Assembly (NCBI GenBank): GCA_020026225.1
Contig: JAHHQU010000021.1
Coordinates: 1-36,226 of the forward strand
Direction of reading: 5' to 3'
DNA length: 36,226 bases
DNA from: Phocaeicola sp.
GTDB taxonomy: Bacteria; Bacteroidota; Bacteroidia; Bacteroidales; Bacteroidaceae
Notes under the pieces: model-generated
What the model saw: only the letters and a program-made list of their open reading frames with translations
The model's database searches: none
Told to the model about the DNA's origin: nothing
Program-made: the position numbers and the translations under genes
Shown here: positions 16,802 to 25,942 of the stretch, piece after piece
Position numbering within the stretch: position 1 is the first letter of the stretch
Layout of the letters: each line of letters begins with the position of its first letter

Positions 16802-16871
16802 AGATTATTTCTGTCTCTCTCCAGCTTTTCCAGGAAATATCGACTTCGATAAATCGTGAAGTTGGAATCTT

Positions 16872-17650
16872 TTATTCTATTTCTATCATTTCAGAAACAT
16901 CCTTTGAAAGAGCTTCTTTGTTGTCCTTCCATTCTACATAGACGTTGCAGATATCTTTTCCTTTGCTGTTCAATATATCATACCAGTAGGTCTGTTCATT
17001 GCCTTTAGAAACTTTGCAGGTAAGTGTTTCTCCGAAAAAAGATTCTCTTACGAAGCGGATATGCATGTATCGGGGAGAATATTGTTTGATGAATTCAAGA
17101 GGGAGAGTACCCATACTGATGGATAGATAGCTTCGGTTGCAGACGTGTCCATTGAAATCCAAGTCGGTTATGTTTACCAAATGTTGTATTTCCTTTATCA
17201 CTTCTTTTTCCAAAGGTTGAGGTATCTGTTCTATCTTCTTGGCAGTTCCATGGGCGACGATTCCACCTTTTTCCAGCAATTCTGTGGCTGCAAAGGGGCG
17301 TTTGGTCTGGCTGTTGATGAGAGCCCATGTGCTGGTGCCTTCAGCAAAAGTCTCATTGTCTTTGTCGGCAATCCAAAAATCTACATAGATGCGGATATTG
17401 GAAATTTCACGGAACTGAATCTTTACTTGTATGGTCGATGACTAGAGAGGACATTCCTTTACAAAATTCAGTTCAAAGTCAGATATAACCCAAATCAAGT
17501 TGTCTTTGATGATATCAAAGGCGGCAAGGTGCTTAGAACTTAGAAAACGTGCAAAACAGTCCTGAAAATAGAGCATGATTGCATTGGAGTATGGTATGTG
17601 ATATCCATATCAGAAGCTACTATCGAGTAATTTTGTTGATAAGTTTCCAT
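16872..17650 (-). pseudogene. Broken acyl-ACP thioesterase gene (frameshift plus nonsense codon)
   Basis: The remains of one double-hotdog acyl-ACP thioesterase gene can be read across this span. From the ATG at 17650 the first frame gives METYQQNYSIVASDMDITYH and then fails near 17590. The next frame continues with NAIMLYFQDCFARFL and on to a TAG at 17442-17444, where the context PL*SSTIQ suggests a former Trp codon (TGG to TAG). Reading resumes in the same frame with IYVDFWIADKD and KRPFAATELLEKGG, then the second hotdog motif DLDFNGHVCNRSYL, to the stop at 16872. An intact product would be about 258 residues and would release fatty acids from acyl carrier protein. Initiation at the ATG at 17279 could make a 135-residue C-terminal half, but that lacks the first hotdog domain and is unlikely to work. 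Sequencing error could explain one lesion, but less easily both. Confidence 0.8.
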
Positions 17651-17962
17651 GATTTATAATTTATGAATCACTAAATTAATCAATTTATTCCAAAAGAAAT
17701 TATCCTTATCATTTTTTATCATTGGATGTAATAAACTTTAGCTAATTAGGATTTACATCTTTTCATTTTTTCATTGTATCTTTGCAAAGAATCCTCTTTA
17801 ATCGGGTGAATCTTAGGCGGATAGTGGCTTCGTTTCTTTTTAATTCAGAAAAGCAGAGGAAAGGAAGAACTTACGAAAGGTGGTAGAGGGGAGGAATAAA
17901 GTGGAAAACAAGGGGTCTTCGTTTGATTTTTCTATGAAAAATAACAAATCAAATAATCAAAA
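17651..17962 (+). promoter_or_regulatory. Intergenic region with promoter and long leader of the first GH20 gene
   Basis: This 312-base gap has a perfect -7 box TATCTTTG at 17777-17784 for the rightward GH20 gene, with no clear -33 TTTG. The predicted transcript would have an untranslated leader of about 170 bases that is rich in G and A (17850-17915). I found no strong hairpin with a T run in it and no recognisable riboswitch. The left part (17651-17760) should also hold the promoter of the broken thioesterase gene, but no good box was found. Confidence 0.5.
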
Positions 17963-20326
17963 ATGAAATTAAATCAATTAGGGAAATTTGTGCTGTCTGC
18001 TCTTTTGATGGGAGGAGCATTGACAGGATGCTCAGAAGAAAATTTATCTGAACATATTTATAATCAGGGGAATAATGTTCTGCCTCTTCCTGTAGAGATG
18101 GAAAAGGGAAGTGGCAAATTCACATTGAATGCCCAAACCTCTTTTTATACTTCTTCTCCAGAAGCGAAGGATGTCGCTGCTTTTTATGCTGAGAAACTGA
18201 GAAAATCTACCGGATTTGCTTTTGAAGAAACGGATAAGCCTGCTTCTGGATGCATTGAATTGATTATTGATGTTGCTGCTTCAGAAAATCCAGAAGGATA
18301 TTTGCTTGATGTGAAGGAAAATAAAGTGACTGTATCGGCTCCTACAATTCAAGGGTTGTTTTATGGTATGGCTACTTTCATGCAGCTGCTTCCTGCTGAA
18401 GTAGAAAGTACGGAAATGGTTCGCGGACTTTGGACTGCTCCTGAAGTGCATGTGGCGGATGCTCCTCGTTTCCCTTATCGAGGATTCATGTTGGACGTGG
18501 CTCGTCATTTCACTTCTGTAGAAGGTTTGAAGAAACACATTGATATGTTGGCAACTTATAAGATTAACCGTCTTCATTTGCATCTGACTGATTATCAGGG
18601 ATGGCGTATTGAGATTAAGAAATATCCGAAGTTGATAGAAGTGGGCTCGAAACGTATTGATGAATATGGTAAGGAATATAGTGGATATTATACGCAGGAT
18701 GAAATGCGTGATATCGTGAAATATGCTGCCGACCGTTTCATTACCATTATTCCTGAAATTGACGTTCCAGGACATAGCTTGGGGGCTGTAGCTTCTTATC
18801 CTAATTTGTCTTGTACGGGCGACCAGTACAAAGTGATGAGCCGCTGGGGTGCGTTCCCTGTTGTATTCTGTCCGGGTAAGGAAGATATGTTTGAATTTAT
18901 CGATGGCGTTTTTGCTGAGTTGAGCCAGATTTTCCCGAGCGAATATTTCCATATTGGTGGTGATGAATGTCCGAAGAAGGTTTGGGAAACTTGTCCACAA
19001 TGTCAGGCCCGAATTCGTAAGGAACATTTGGTAGCCGACAAACGTCATACGGCAGAAGAACGTCTGCAGAGTTATGCCGTTCGTCGCTGTGAACAAATCT
19101 TGAAAAAATACGGTAAGAAGTTGATTGGTTGGGATGAAATCCTGCAAGGAGGTTTGGCTCCAGATGCCACTGTTATGTCTTGGCGAGGTGTTCAAGGGGG
19201 CATTGAATCTGCTTTGATGAATCATCAGGTTATTATGACTCCTAATAATGCCATGTATTTCGATTTTTATCAAGGGGATTTCTTGGCTGAGCCATTTGCT
19301 TGGGGAGCATACATTCCAGTGAGCAAGACTTATGCTTACGAGCCGGTAGCAGATACCTTGAAAACAATGGGCAAGGAAAAATACATTTTAGGGGTTCAGG
19401 CTAACCTTTGGAGTGAATGTCTGTATACGGAAAGTCAGGTTGAATACCAGACTTATCCACGTATACTTGCTGTTGCTGAAGTGGGATGGACTCGTCCTGA
19501 ACAGAAGAATTTTGACGACTTCGCTCGTCGTTTGAACAATGCGGCTGTACGTATGGATTATCATGGAATCAATTATCATATCCCAATGCCTGAACAGCCG
19601 GGTGGATCCTATAATCATTTGGCATTCTTGGATACCTTGTCTGTAAGCTTCACTTCTACGCGTCCTATTAAGATGGTTTATACCTTGGATGGAACAGAGC
19701 CTACCGTTAATTCTGCTGCTTATACCGAACCTTTGCATTTCTCTGAAACGGCTCAGATTAAGATTCGTAGTGTATTGCCTTCAGGCAAGATGAGTAAGAC
19801 AAGAACCATTGAAGTAGAACACCAGCAGTATAGCACTCCTTCCGTGGAACCGAAAGGTAAATTGGTCAATGGCTTGAATTTGAAGATTGCTGATGCCAAA
19901 TGCTTGTATGTAAAGGAATTGGAAAATATCAAAGAATGGAAAGACAGTACTTTGACAAAGATGGCTTCCATTGCCCATTTACGTCCCAATTTCTTCAGCA
20001 ATGTAGTATATCATGTGGCTGTAGCTGATGGATTCGTACAAATTCCTGCTGATGGAGTGTACTTCTTCAAATCGGATAATACTCGTGTTTGGTTGAATGG
20101 TAAGGTTGTGGTCGACAACGATGGCAAGCCACAGATTCATTCTCAGGGTGGTCGTGCTGTTGCTTTGCGTAAGGGATTGTATCCTATTAAAGTGGAACAG
20201 ATTTCTAACTTCATCGGTGGATGGAATGCACAGCATCGTAACAGTGGAAATGTTTCGTTCAAGTTGGCTACTGATAAAAACTGGACAGTCATGACTCCAG
20301 AGATCTTGTATCGCGAACAGAAATAA
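17963..20326 (+). CDS. Beta-N-acetylhexosaminidase, GH20 lipoprotein with PA14-like C-terminus
   Basis: This is a 787-residue exported GH20 enzyme that removes terminal beta-linked GlcNAc or GalNAc by substrate-assisted catalysis. A lipobox ends at C23 (LTGC), followed by SEEN, an acidic stretch like the Bacteroidetes lipoprotein export signal, so it is probably on the cell surface. Domains in order: a GH20b chitobiase-like N-domain (about 38-165), the catalytic barrel (168-535) with LHLTDYQGWRIEI and HIGGDE in which D334-E335 are the polariser and acid, a chitobiase C-terminal sandwich (about 550-620), and a PA14-like domain (about 630-775) with WLNGKVVVDNDG. It heads the rightward glycan block, has its own promoter, and is closed by the terminator at 20350-20392. 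Confidence 0.95.
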   Translation: MKLNQLGKFVLSALLMGGALTGCSEENLSEHIYNQGNNVLPLPVEMEKGSGKFTLNAQTSFYTSSPEAKDVAAFYAEKLRKSTGFAFEETDKPASGCIELIIDVAASENPEGYLLDVKENKVTVSAPTIQGLFYGMATFMQLLPAEVESTEMVRGLWTAPEVHVADAPRFPYRGFMLDVARHFTSVEGLKKHIDMLATYKINRLHLHLTDYQGWRIEIKKYPKLIEVGSKRIDEYGKEYSGYYTQDEMRDIVKYAADRFITIIPEIDVPGHSLGAVASYPNLSCTGDQYKVMSRWGAFPVVFCPGKEDMFEFIDGVFAELSQIFPSEYFHIGGDECPKKVWETCPQCQARIRKEHLVADKRHTAEERLQSYAVRRCEQILKKYGKKLIGWDEILQGGLAPDATVMSWRGVQGGIESALMNHQVIMTPNNAMYFDFYQGDFLAEPFAWGAYIPVSKTYAYEPVADTLKTMGKEKYILGVQANLWSECLYTESQVEYQTYPRILAVAEVGWTRPEQKNFDDFARRLNNAAVRMDYHGINYHIPMPEQPGGSYNHLAFLDTLSVSFTSTRPIKMVYTLDGTEPTVNSAAYTEPLHFSETAQIKIRSVLPSGKMSKTRTIEVEHQQYSTPSVEPKGKLVNGLNLKIADAKCLYVKELENIKEWKDSTLTKMASIAHLRPNFFSNVVYHVAVADGFVQIPADGVYFFKSDNTRVWLNGKVVVDNDGKPQIHSQGGRAVALRKGLYPIKVEQISNFIGGWNAQHRNSGNVSFKLATDKNWTVMTPEILYREQK

Positions 20327-20349
20327 AGGTCATTTTTTGTATAGTATAT

Positions 20350-20392
20350 CACGGCATTCGCTTGTTTTTTCAAGCGAATGCCGTGTTTTTTT
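20350..20392 (+). terminator. Intrinsic terminator after the first GH20 gene
   Basis: A perfect 15-bp stem (CACGGCATTCGCTTG with CAAGCGAATGCCGTG) and a 6-base loop are followed by seven T residues. Confidence 0.95.
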
Positions 20393-20519
20393 ATGCAGAT
20401 TGCAAGTCTTTTCTTCTGATTTCGTTTGAGACGGACCTGCTCTTTACCGTGAATATGCTTTCTTCTTCGTTTCGTTCGTTTTGTGTTGAAGCAGAAAGGT
20501 GCTTGTTGGAAAGGAATAA

Positions 20520-20551
20520 TTTGGTAGACACAAAGGATTGCCTTATCTTTG
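20520..20551 (+). promoter_or_regulatory. Promoter of the second GH20 gene
   Basis: A TTTG at 20520-20523 and a TATCTTTG at 20544-20551 are separated by 20 bases, a close fit to the full Bacteroidetes -33/-7 promoter. The predicted start leaves a leader of only about a dozen bases before the ATG at 20571. Confidence 0.7.
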
Positions 20552-20570
20552 TTAGAGATAATCTTTGAAC

Positions 20571-22610
20571 ATGAAAAAAATAAAATCTCACTTGACATGG
20601 ATGAAGCGGATGGCACTCTGTTTGTTTATCAGTCTGCTGGCTCTTCCTGCTATTTTTGCAAACAATGTAAATAATCTGCTTCCGAAACCTCAACGGATGA
20701 CTTGGGGCTGTTCTGATTTCAAATTGGACAAGGTACGTTTGGTAACTCCCGTTTTACAGGAGACATTGAAGTCGTTTCTTGAAGAATGGGGTGGTATAGT
20801 GAGTGAGCAGGCAAATGCGTGCGTTGAAGTGAAGTTGGTTCCTTCTTTATCAGAAGTACCTCTCAATAGAAATGAGGCCTACCGGCTCGCTGTCAATTAC
20901 CGTCGTGTGGTTGTTGAGGCTGAAACCGAGACAGGCATTTTCTATGCTTTTCAGACGCTTCGTCAATTGGTTTATCAATCGGGAAGAAAAGGTTATATAT
21001 CTGGTTGCCAGATAACTGATTGGCCTGCTTTTCGTGTACGAGGATTTATGCAGGATATTGGCCGTGGGTATTTGTCTGTTGAGGAATTGAAACGAGAGAT
21101 TGACATGCTTTCTCGCTTCAAGGTCAATGTGTTTCATTGGCATCTTACTGAAAATCAGGCATGGCGCTTGGAGAGTAAGATTTTCCCGATGTTGAATGAT
21201 TCGGTAAATATGACGCGTCTTCCTGGAAAATTCTATACTTTGGACGAAGCACGTGAATTGGTGGCCTATTGCAAGTCTCGTCAGGTCATGCTGATACCGG
21301 AAATAGATATGCCGGGACATAGTGCTGCCTTTGAACGCTGCTTCCGGCATGATATGCAAAGTCCGGAAGGAATGAAGATTCTGAAGCTGTTGGTGGAGGA
21401 AGCCTGCAGCTACTTGGATGTTCCTTATCTGCATATTGGCACTGATGAAGTAGAGTTCAAGAATCCTTCTTTTGTATCGGAGATGGTTGCCTTTGTCCGG
21501 TCACTGGGGAAGAAAGTTATTTCGTGGAATCCGGGATGGACTTATCAGCCTGGCGAGATTGACATGACTCAGTTATGGAGTTATCGAGGAAAAGCTCAAA
21601 AAGGAATACCTGCCATTGATTCCCGTTTTCATTATTTGAACCATTTTGACACTTTCGGTGATTTGGTGGCTTTATACAACAGCCGCATTTATAATGCATC
21701 TCAAGGAAGTGATGATTTGACTGGAGTGATTGTTGCCATCTGGAACGACCGTAGAATAGAAGATGAATCCAGTATGTTGGAGCAGAATAACTTTTATCCC
21801 AATATGTTAGCCATGGCGGAACGTGCTTGGCTCGGAGGAGGTAGTGAATATTTTGACAAGAACGGTGTGATTCTTCCTGTCGATGAACGTTCGGAGGTTT
21901 TTCGTGATTTTGCCGATTTTGAACGCCGTTTGTTGTACTTCAAGCAACATTGGTTTCAAGGCTATCCTTTTACTTACGTGAAGCAAACCAATGTGAAATG
22001 GAATATTACCGATGCCTTTCCGAATGGAGGCGACTTGGATAAAGTTTTTCCACCGGAAGCTGGTATTTCCGCATCGTATACGTATGAAGGGAAGACTTAT
22101 GGGGTCCACCCGGCTATAGGGGCTGGAATTTATTTGCGTCATGTGTGGGGAGATTTGGTTCCTGCTTTCTACAAGCATCCTTTGGAGAACCATACTGCTT
22201 ATGCTTATACGTATGTTTATTCTCCTAAAATGCAAGAAGTTGGCTTGTGGGCGGAATTCCAAAATTACAGCCGCTCTGAGTCTGATTTGCCTCCTGTGCA
22301 AGGTAAATGGGACTATAAGGGAAGCCGTATTTGGTTAAATGGGGAGGAAATCCTTCCTCCTTTATGGACTGCCTCTCATTCCAATAAAAGTAATGAGATT
22401 CCTTTGGGAAATGAAAACTTTACGGCTCGACCTCCTCAAAAGGTGACTTTGCAGAAGGGATGGAACAAAGTCTTTATCAAGTTGCCGGTAAGTACCTTTC
22501 ATTTACCCGAAGTACGTTTGGTCAAATGGATGTTTACAACGGTATTCGTAACTTTGGACGGTGAGAAGGCGGTGGAAGGTTTGATTTATTCTCCCGAACG
22601 GAAAAAATGA
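20571..22610 (+). CDS. Divergent GH20 family beta-N-acetylhexosaminidase
   Basis: This is a 679-residue exported GH20-type enzyme. The signal peptide probably ends after A30 (PAIFA), with no lipobox, so it is likely periplasmic. A GH20b N-domain (about 35-140) precedes the catalytic barrel: FMQDIGRGYL, FHWHLTENQAWRLE, IPEIDMPGHSAAF and HIGTDE with D292-E293 as the expected catalytic pair. The region after the barrel (about 440-679) does not look like the usual chitobiase C-domain; it has a beta-rich stretch with WAEFQNYSRSE and WLNGEEILPP that may bind sugar or help form the dimer. The ATG at 20571 is used because it begins the signal peptide and follows the promoter at 20520-20551. It may differ in linkage or acceptor from the first GH20, to which it is clearly not a recent duplicate. 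Confidence 0.92.
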   Translation: MKKIKSHLTWMKRMALCLFISLLALPAIFANNVNNLLPKPQRMTWGCSDFKLDKVRLVTPVLQETLKSFLEEWGGIVSEQANACVEVKLVPSLSEVPLNRNEAYRLAVNYRRVVVEAETETGIFYAFQTLRQLVYQSGRKGYISGCQITDWPAFRVRGFMQDIGRGYLSVEELKREIDMLSRFKVNVFHWHLTENQAWRLESKIFPMLNDSVNMTRLPGKFYTLDEARELVAYCKSRQVMLIPEIDMPGHSAAFERCFRHDMQSPEGMKILKLLVEEACSYLDVPYLHIGTDEVEFKNPSFVSEMVAFVRSLGKKVISWNPGWTYQPGEIDMTQLWSYRGKAQKGIPAIDSRFHYLNHFDTFGDLVALYNSRIYNASQGSDDLTGVIVAIWNDRRIEDESSMLEQNNFYPNMLAMAERAWLGGGSEYFDKNGVILPVDERSEVFRDFADFERRLLYFKQHWFQGYPFTYVKQTNVKWNITDAFPNGGDLDKVFPPEAGISASYTYEGKTYGVHPAIGAGIYLRHVWGDLVPAFYKHPLENHTAYAYTYVYSPKMQEVGLWAEFQNYSRSESDLPPVQGKWDYKGSRIWLNGEEILPPLWTASHSNKSNEIPLGNENFTARPPQKVTLQKGWNKVFIKLPVSTFHLPEVRLVKWMFTTVFVTLDGEKAVEGLIYSPERKK

Positions 22611-22825
22611 GTGTCTTTCCACAACGAACGAGGTTGGGGAGCGATGGTCGGGTGCTTCAAGCCTGTCAAAGACGTTTTGAACTTCTCTGTGTCTCGAAGA
22701 AAAGGATAGCATTCTTAATCAAAGACTTGTGTGAGCTTATTTTAAAGCTAAAAACCGAAGGATATTATTATATAAATAAAAAAAAGGGTATATTTTTACA
22801 CGAAATTAGAATAAAGACCTAGACG

Positions 22826-24394
22826 ATGAAAAAACAACTGTTAACTTTAGCCTGTCTCTCTCCTTTAGCTATAGGAATGGCTTCTGGAGCTTCTGCTCCT
22901 AAAAAAAATAAAAAAGTACAAGAGCGTGATTTACCCAATGTAGTCATTATCTATGCCGATGATTTAGGATACGGTGACTTGGAATGCTATGGTGCAAAAG
23001 GGGTAGAAACTCCTAATGTGAACCGATTGGCTTCAGAAGGAATTCGTTTTACCAATACCCATACGGTGGCTGCCACCAGTACTCCTTCTCGTTATTCATT
23101 GCTTACTGGAGAATATGCTTGGCGTAAGCCGGGTACCGACGTTGCTGCTGGAAATGCTGGCATGATTATCAAGCCGGGACAATATACTATGGCCGACATG
23201 TTTAAGCATGCAGGATATCATACGTCTGCTTTTGGAAAGTGGCATCTGGGATTGGGTGATAAGACGGGTGAACAAGATTGGAATGCTCCACTCCCTGCTT
23301 CATTGGGGGACTTGGGATTCGATTATCACTATATCATGGCTGCTACAGCCGACCGTGTTCCTTGTGTCTTCATCGAAAATGGTATGGTAGATAATTATGA
23401 CCCCTCGGCTCCGATAGAAGTCAGTTATAAGGAAAATTTTCCGGGAGAGCCTACCGGAAAGGACAATCCCGAATTACTTTATAATTTGAAGTCCAGTCAT
23501 GGACACGATATGGCTATTGTCAATGGTATCGGCCGTATCGGTTATATGAAAGGGGGAGGTAAAGCACTTTGGAAAGATGAAAATATTGCTGACTCCATTA
23601 CAACGCATGCTGTCGACTATATCAAGGCACATAAAGATGTTCCGTTCTTTATGTATTTTGCTCCTAATGATGTACATGTCCCTCGTTTCCCGCATGAACG
23701 CTTCCGTGGTAAATCAACGATGGGATTTCGTGGAGATGCCATTGCACAGTTCGACTGGAGTGTAGGTGAAATCATGAAAACTTTGGAAGAGTTGGGTATT
23801 GCAGACAATACTTTGGTGATTCTTTCCAGTGACAATGGTCCGGTAGTAGATGACGGATACGATGACCAAGCTGAAAAGTTATTGGGTGAACATCGTCCTA
23901 CAGGTCCTTATAGAGGTAATAAATACAGTGCGTACGAGGGAGGAACCATGGTTCCAGCTATCGTTCGTTGGCCGAAACGTATTCATGCTTCGGGTGAATC
24001 GAACGTGTTGATGTCACAGATTGACTGGATGGCTTCTTTGGGTTCGTTGATTGGAGCTAAAATGCCGAAGGGAAGTGCTCCCGACAGTTTCAACCGCCTT
24101 GGCAATCTGTTGGGTACCGATGCGACAGACCGTCCTTGGGTTGTTGAACAATCGTCAAATCATGTGCTTTCTATCCGAACCAAGGATTGGAAATTCATTG
24201 AAGCGAACGACGGTTCGAAAATGATTACTTGGGGACCGAAAATTGAAACGGGCAATAACAAGACTCCACAGCTTTATCGTATGGAGGAGGATTTGTCAGA
24301 AAAGAATGATGTCGCTGCTCAGCATCCCGACGAAGTGTTTGCAATGCAGACTTTGTTGAGAAAGATTCGTGCTGGCAAGGCTCAATTGAAATAA
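22826..24394 (+). CDS. Family S1 sulfatase, Ser-type
   Basis: This is a 522-residue exported sulfatase of the alkaline-phosphatase-like superfamily. The signal peptide probably ends after A24. The active-site motif is STPSR (85-89), with S85 to be turned into formylglycine by a radical-SAM sulfatase-maturating enzyme. D45-D46 (YADDLGYGD), FGKWHLG (K138, H140) and SSDNGP are the calcium- and sulfate-binding residues. The overall layout resembles Bacteroides S1 enzymes acting on 6-sulfated galactose or GalNAc, but this subfamily call is tentative. The 215 bases before it hold no clear terminator; a weak box TATATTTT lies near 22785-22792. It is followed by a probable terminator at 24424-24480. 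Substrate is inferred only from the neighbours. Confidence 0.93.
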   Translation: MKKQLLTLACLSPLAIGMASGASAPKKNKKVQERDLPNVVIIYADDLGYGDLECYGAKGVETPNVNRLASEGIRFTNTHTVAATSTPSRYSLLTGEYAWRKPGTDVAAGNAGMIIKPGQYTMADMFKHAGYHTSAFGKWHLGLGDKTGEQDWNAPLPASLGDLGFDYHYIMAATADRVPCVFIENGMVDNYDPSAPIEVSYKENFPGEPTGKDNPELLYNLKSSHGHDMAIVNGIGRIGYMKGGGKALWKDENIADSITTHAVDYIKAHKDVPFFMYFAPNDVHVPRFPHERFRGKSTMGFRGDAIAQFDWSVGEIMKTLEELGIADNTLVILSSDNGPVVDDGYDDQAEKLLGEHRPTGPYRGNKYSAYEGGTMVPAIVRWPKRIHASGESNVLMSQIDWMASLGSLIGAKMPKGSAPDSFNRLGNLLGTDATDRPWVVEQSSNHVLSIRTKDWKFIEANDGSKMITWGPKIETGNNKTPQLYRMEEDLSEKNDVAAQHPDEVFAMQTLLRKIRAGKAQLK

Positions 24395-24423
24395 CCCTTT
24401 CGGTTGGGAAGGGACTGGACATG

Positions 24424-24480
24424 AAACGAGGGGGAAGGGTTTGGGAATCATACTTTTCTCCTTCGTTTCCTCGTTTTTTT
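24424..24480 (+). terminator. Probable terminator after the first sulfatase gene
   Basis: AAACGAGG at 24424-24431 pairs with CCTCGTTT at 24469-24476, with an inner GAAGG/CCTTC pairing, and T residues continue to 24480. The long interrupted loop makes this less certain than the others. Confidence 0.55.
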
Positions 24481-24529
24481 GCTTTTAAATTAAAAGTGGT
24501 AAGAGATAACCTGTGTTATAAGTCTATTC

Positions 24530-25939
24530 ATGAAAAATAAAGTCTTTTTGTTTTCGTCGTTGCTCCCATGCTTGGGTACGGGGAGTTTCGTTTCTGCTCA
24601 AAATATACGACCGAATATCGTTTTGATCAATATTGATGATTTGGGATGGACCGACCTCAGTTGCAATGGTAGTTCTTTTTATGAGACACCTTTCATAGAT
24701 TCTTTACGGGAAGCCGGGGTGTGGTTTCAGCAAGCTTATGCCGGTGCTCCCAACAGTGCTCCCAGTAGGGCTTGTATGCTTACTGGACAGAATACGCCGC
24801 GTCATGGCATTTTTACAGTAGGGACTTCCGATCGAGGAAAGTCAGCCGACCGTAAATTGTTGACGGTCCCAAATCGTACTTCGCTTCCCCAAGGATACCA
24901 ATTGTTGCCTCAGGTTTTGCATGATGCCGGTTATCAGACTTTTCATGTAGGAAAATGGCATGTAACGGATAATCCGTTGCAAGGGGGTATAGATGTGAAT
25001 GTGGGAGGAAATCATGCGGGACATCCGCGGAGTTACTTCTCTCCATATCGGAATCCGAACCTTTCGGACGGTGAAAAAGGTGAATTTTTGTGCGATCGTC
25101 TGGGCAAAGAAGCCGCTGCCTTAATCAAGGGAGCGGATGCAAATCGTCCTTTTTTCTTGTACTTTGCTCCTTATGCGGTCCATACTCCTTTGCAGGCAAA
25201 AGCTGAACTCATAGAGAAATATAAGCATAAGCCTCATACGGAGGCTCATTCAAATCCTGTTTATGCTGCCTTGATCCAATCCATGGACGAAAATGTGGGA
25301 AGAGTCTTGACGGCATTGCGTGAATCGGGGCGTTGGGAAAATACGCTTATCATTTTTACCACCGATAATGGAGGAGTTTATGATATTTCTCGTCAATGGC
25401 CGTTGCGGGCAGGGAAAGGCTCTTTTTACGAAGGAGGACTGCGTGTGCCTTTTATTGTTTATCAGCAAGGGAAGTTTGAGAAGAAAACGATTGCTGACTT
25501 GATGGTGTCTCAATTGGATATTTTCCCTACTTTGCTGGATGTGGCGGGAATAGATAAGAAGAATCTTGTGTTGGATGGGAAGAGTTTGATGCACGTCTTG
25601 AAGAATGGGAAAGACAAGCGTCTGGAAAACCGACCGCTGTTCTGGCATTTCCCTGCTTATTTGGAGGGAGGCAATGAAGAAACCACCGATCGTTTATTCC
25701 GTACCCGGCCAGTGTCGGTGGTGCGTAAGGGAGATTGGAAATTGATTCTGAACTACGAGGACCATTCGTATGAACTGTATAATGTGGCCCGCGATCTCAG
25801 TGAGAAAAGAGAGGTTGCGGCTTCTCATCCGAAGCAAGTGAAGAAATTGTCCGCTTTGTTGGAACGGTGGAAGAAGGAGTTGGGGGCTCCGTTGCCTCCT
25901 GGATTGAATAGGGAATATAAAGGTAAACTTGAAAAATAA
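24530..25939 (+). CDS. Family S1 sulfatase, Ser-type
   Basis: This is a 469-residue exported sulfatase. The signal peptide probably ends after A23 (FVSAQ). The motif SAPSR (76-80) gives S76 as the formylglycine precursor. Metal and sulfate ligands are visible as NIDDLGW (D36, D37), VGKWHV and TTDNGG. YEGGLRVPFIVY and the C-terminal ELYNVARDLSEKREVA are standard features of S1 sulfatases. Length is usual for the family. It is followed after 3 bases by the next sulfatase gene, so the two are cotranscribed. Its closest subfamily cannot be told by eye; 4-sulfated or 3-sulfated hexose/HexNAc are possibilities. It needs the maturase encoded elsewhere. Confidence 0.94.
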   Translation: MKNKVFLFSSLLPCLGTGSFVSAQNIRPNIVLINIDDLGWTDLSCNGSSFYETPFIDSLREAGVWFQQAYAGAPNSAPSRACMLTGQNTPRHGIFTVGTSDRGKSADRKLLTVPNRTSLPQGYQLLPQVLHDAGYQTFHVGKWHVTDNPLQGGIDVNVGGNHAGHPRSYFSPYRNPNLSDGEKGEFLCDRLGKEAAALIKGADANRPFFLYFAPYAVHTPLQAKAELIEKYKHKPHTEAHSNPVYAALIQSMDENVGRVLTALRESGRWENTLIIFTTDNGGVYDISRQWPLRAGKGSFYEGGLRVPFIVYQQGKFEKKTIADLMVSQLDIFPTLLDVAGIDKKNLVLDGKSLMHVLKNGKDKRLENRPLFWHFPAYLEGGNEETTDRLFRTRPVSVVRKGDWKLILNYEDHSYELYNVARDLSEKREVAASHPKQVKKLSALLERWKKELGAPLPPGLNREYKGKLEK

Positions 25940-25942
25940 GAA

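Noticed and set aside
16872..17279. A functional short 135-residue thioesterase
   Set aside because: Family sequence continues upstream of its ATG in the same frame to a nonsense codon, so the short product is a remnant and lacks the first hotdog domain.
18281..19273. A long open frame antisense to the first GH20 gene (330 codons)
   Set aside because: It lies wholly within a certain gene, has no promoter or family motif, and is rich in residues expected from reverse reading of GH20 codons.
22607..22822. Short open frame between the second GH20 and first sulfatase genes
   Set aside because: It begins inside the GH20 end without an ATG start, has no protein-like pattern, and runs into A-rich noncoding sequence.
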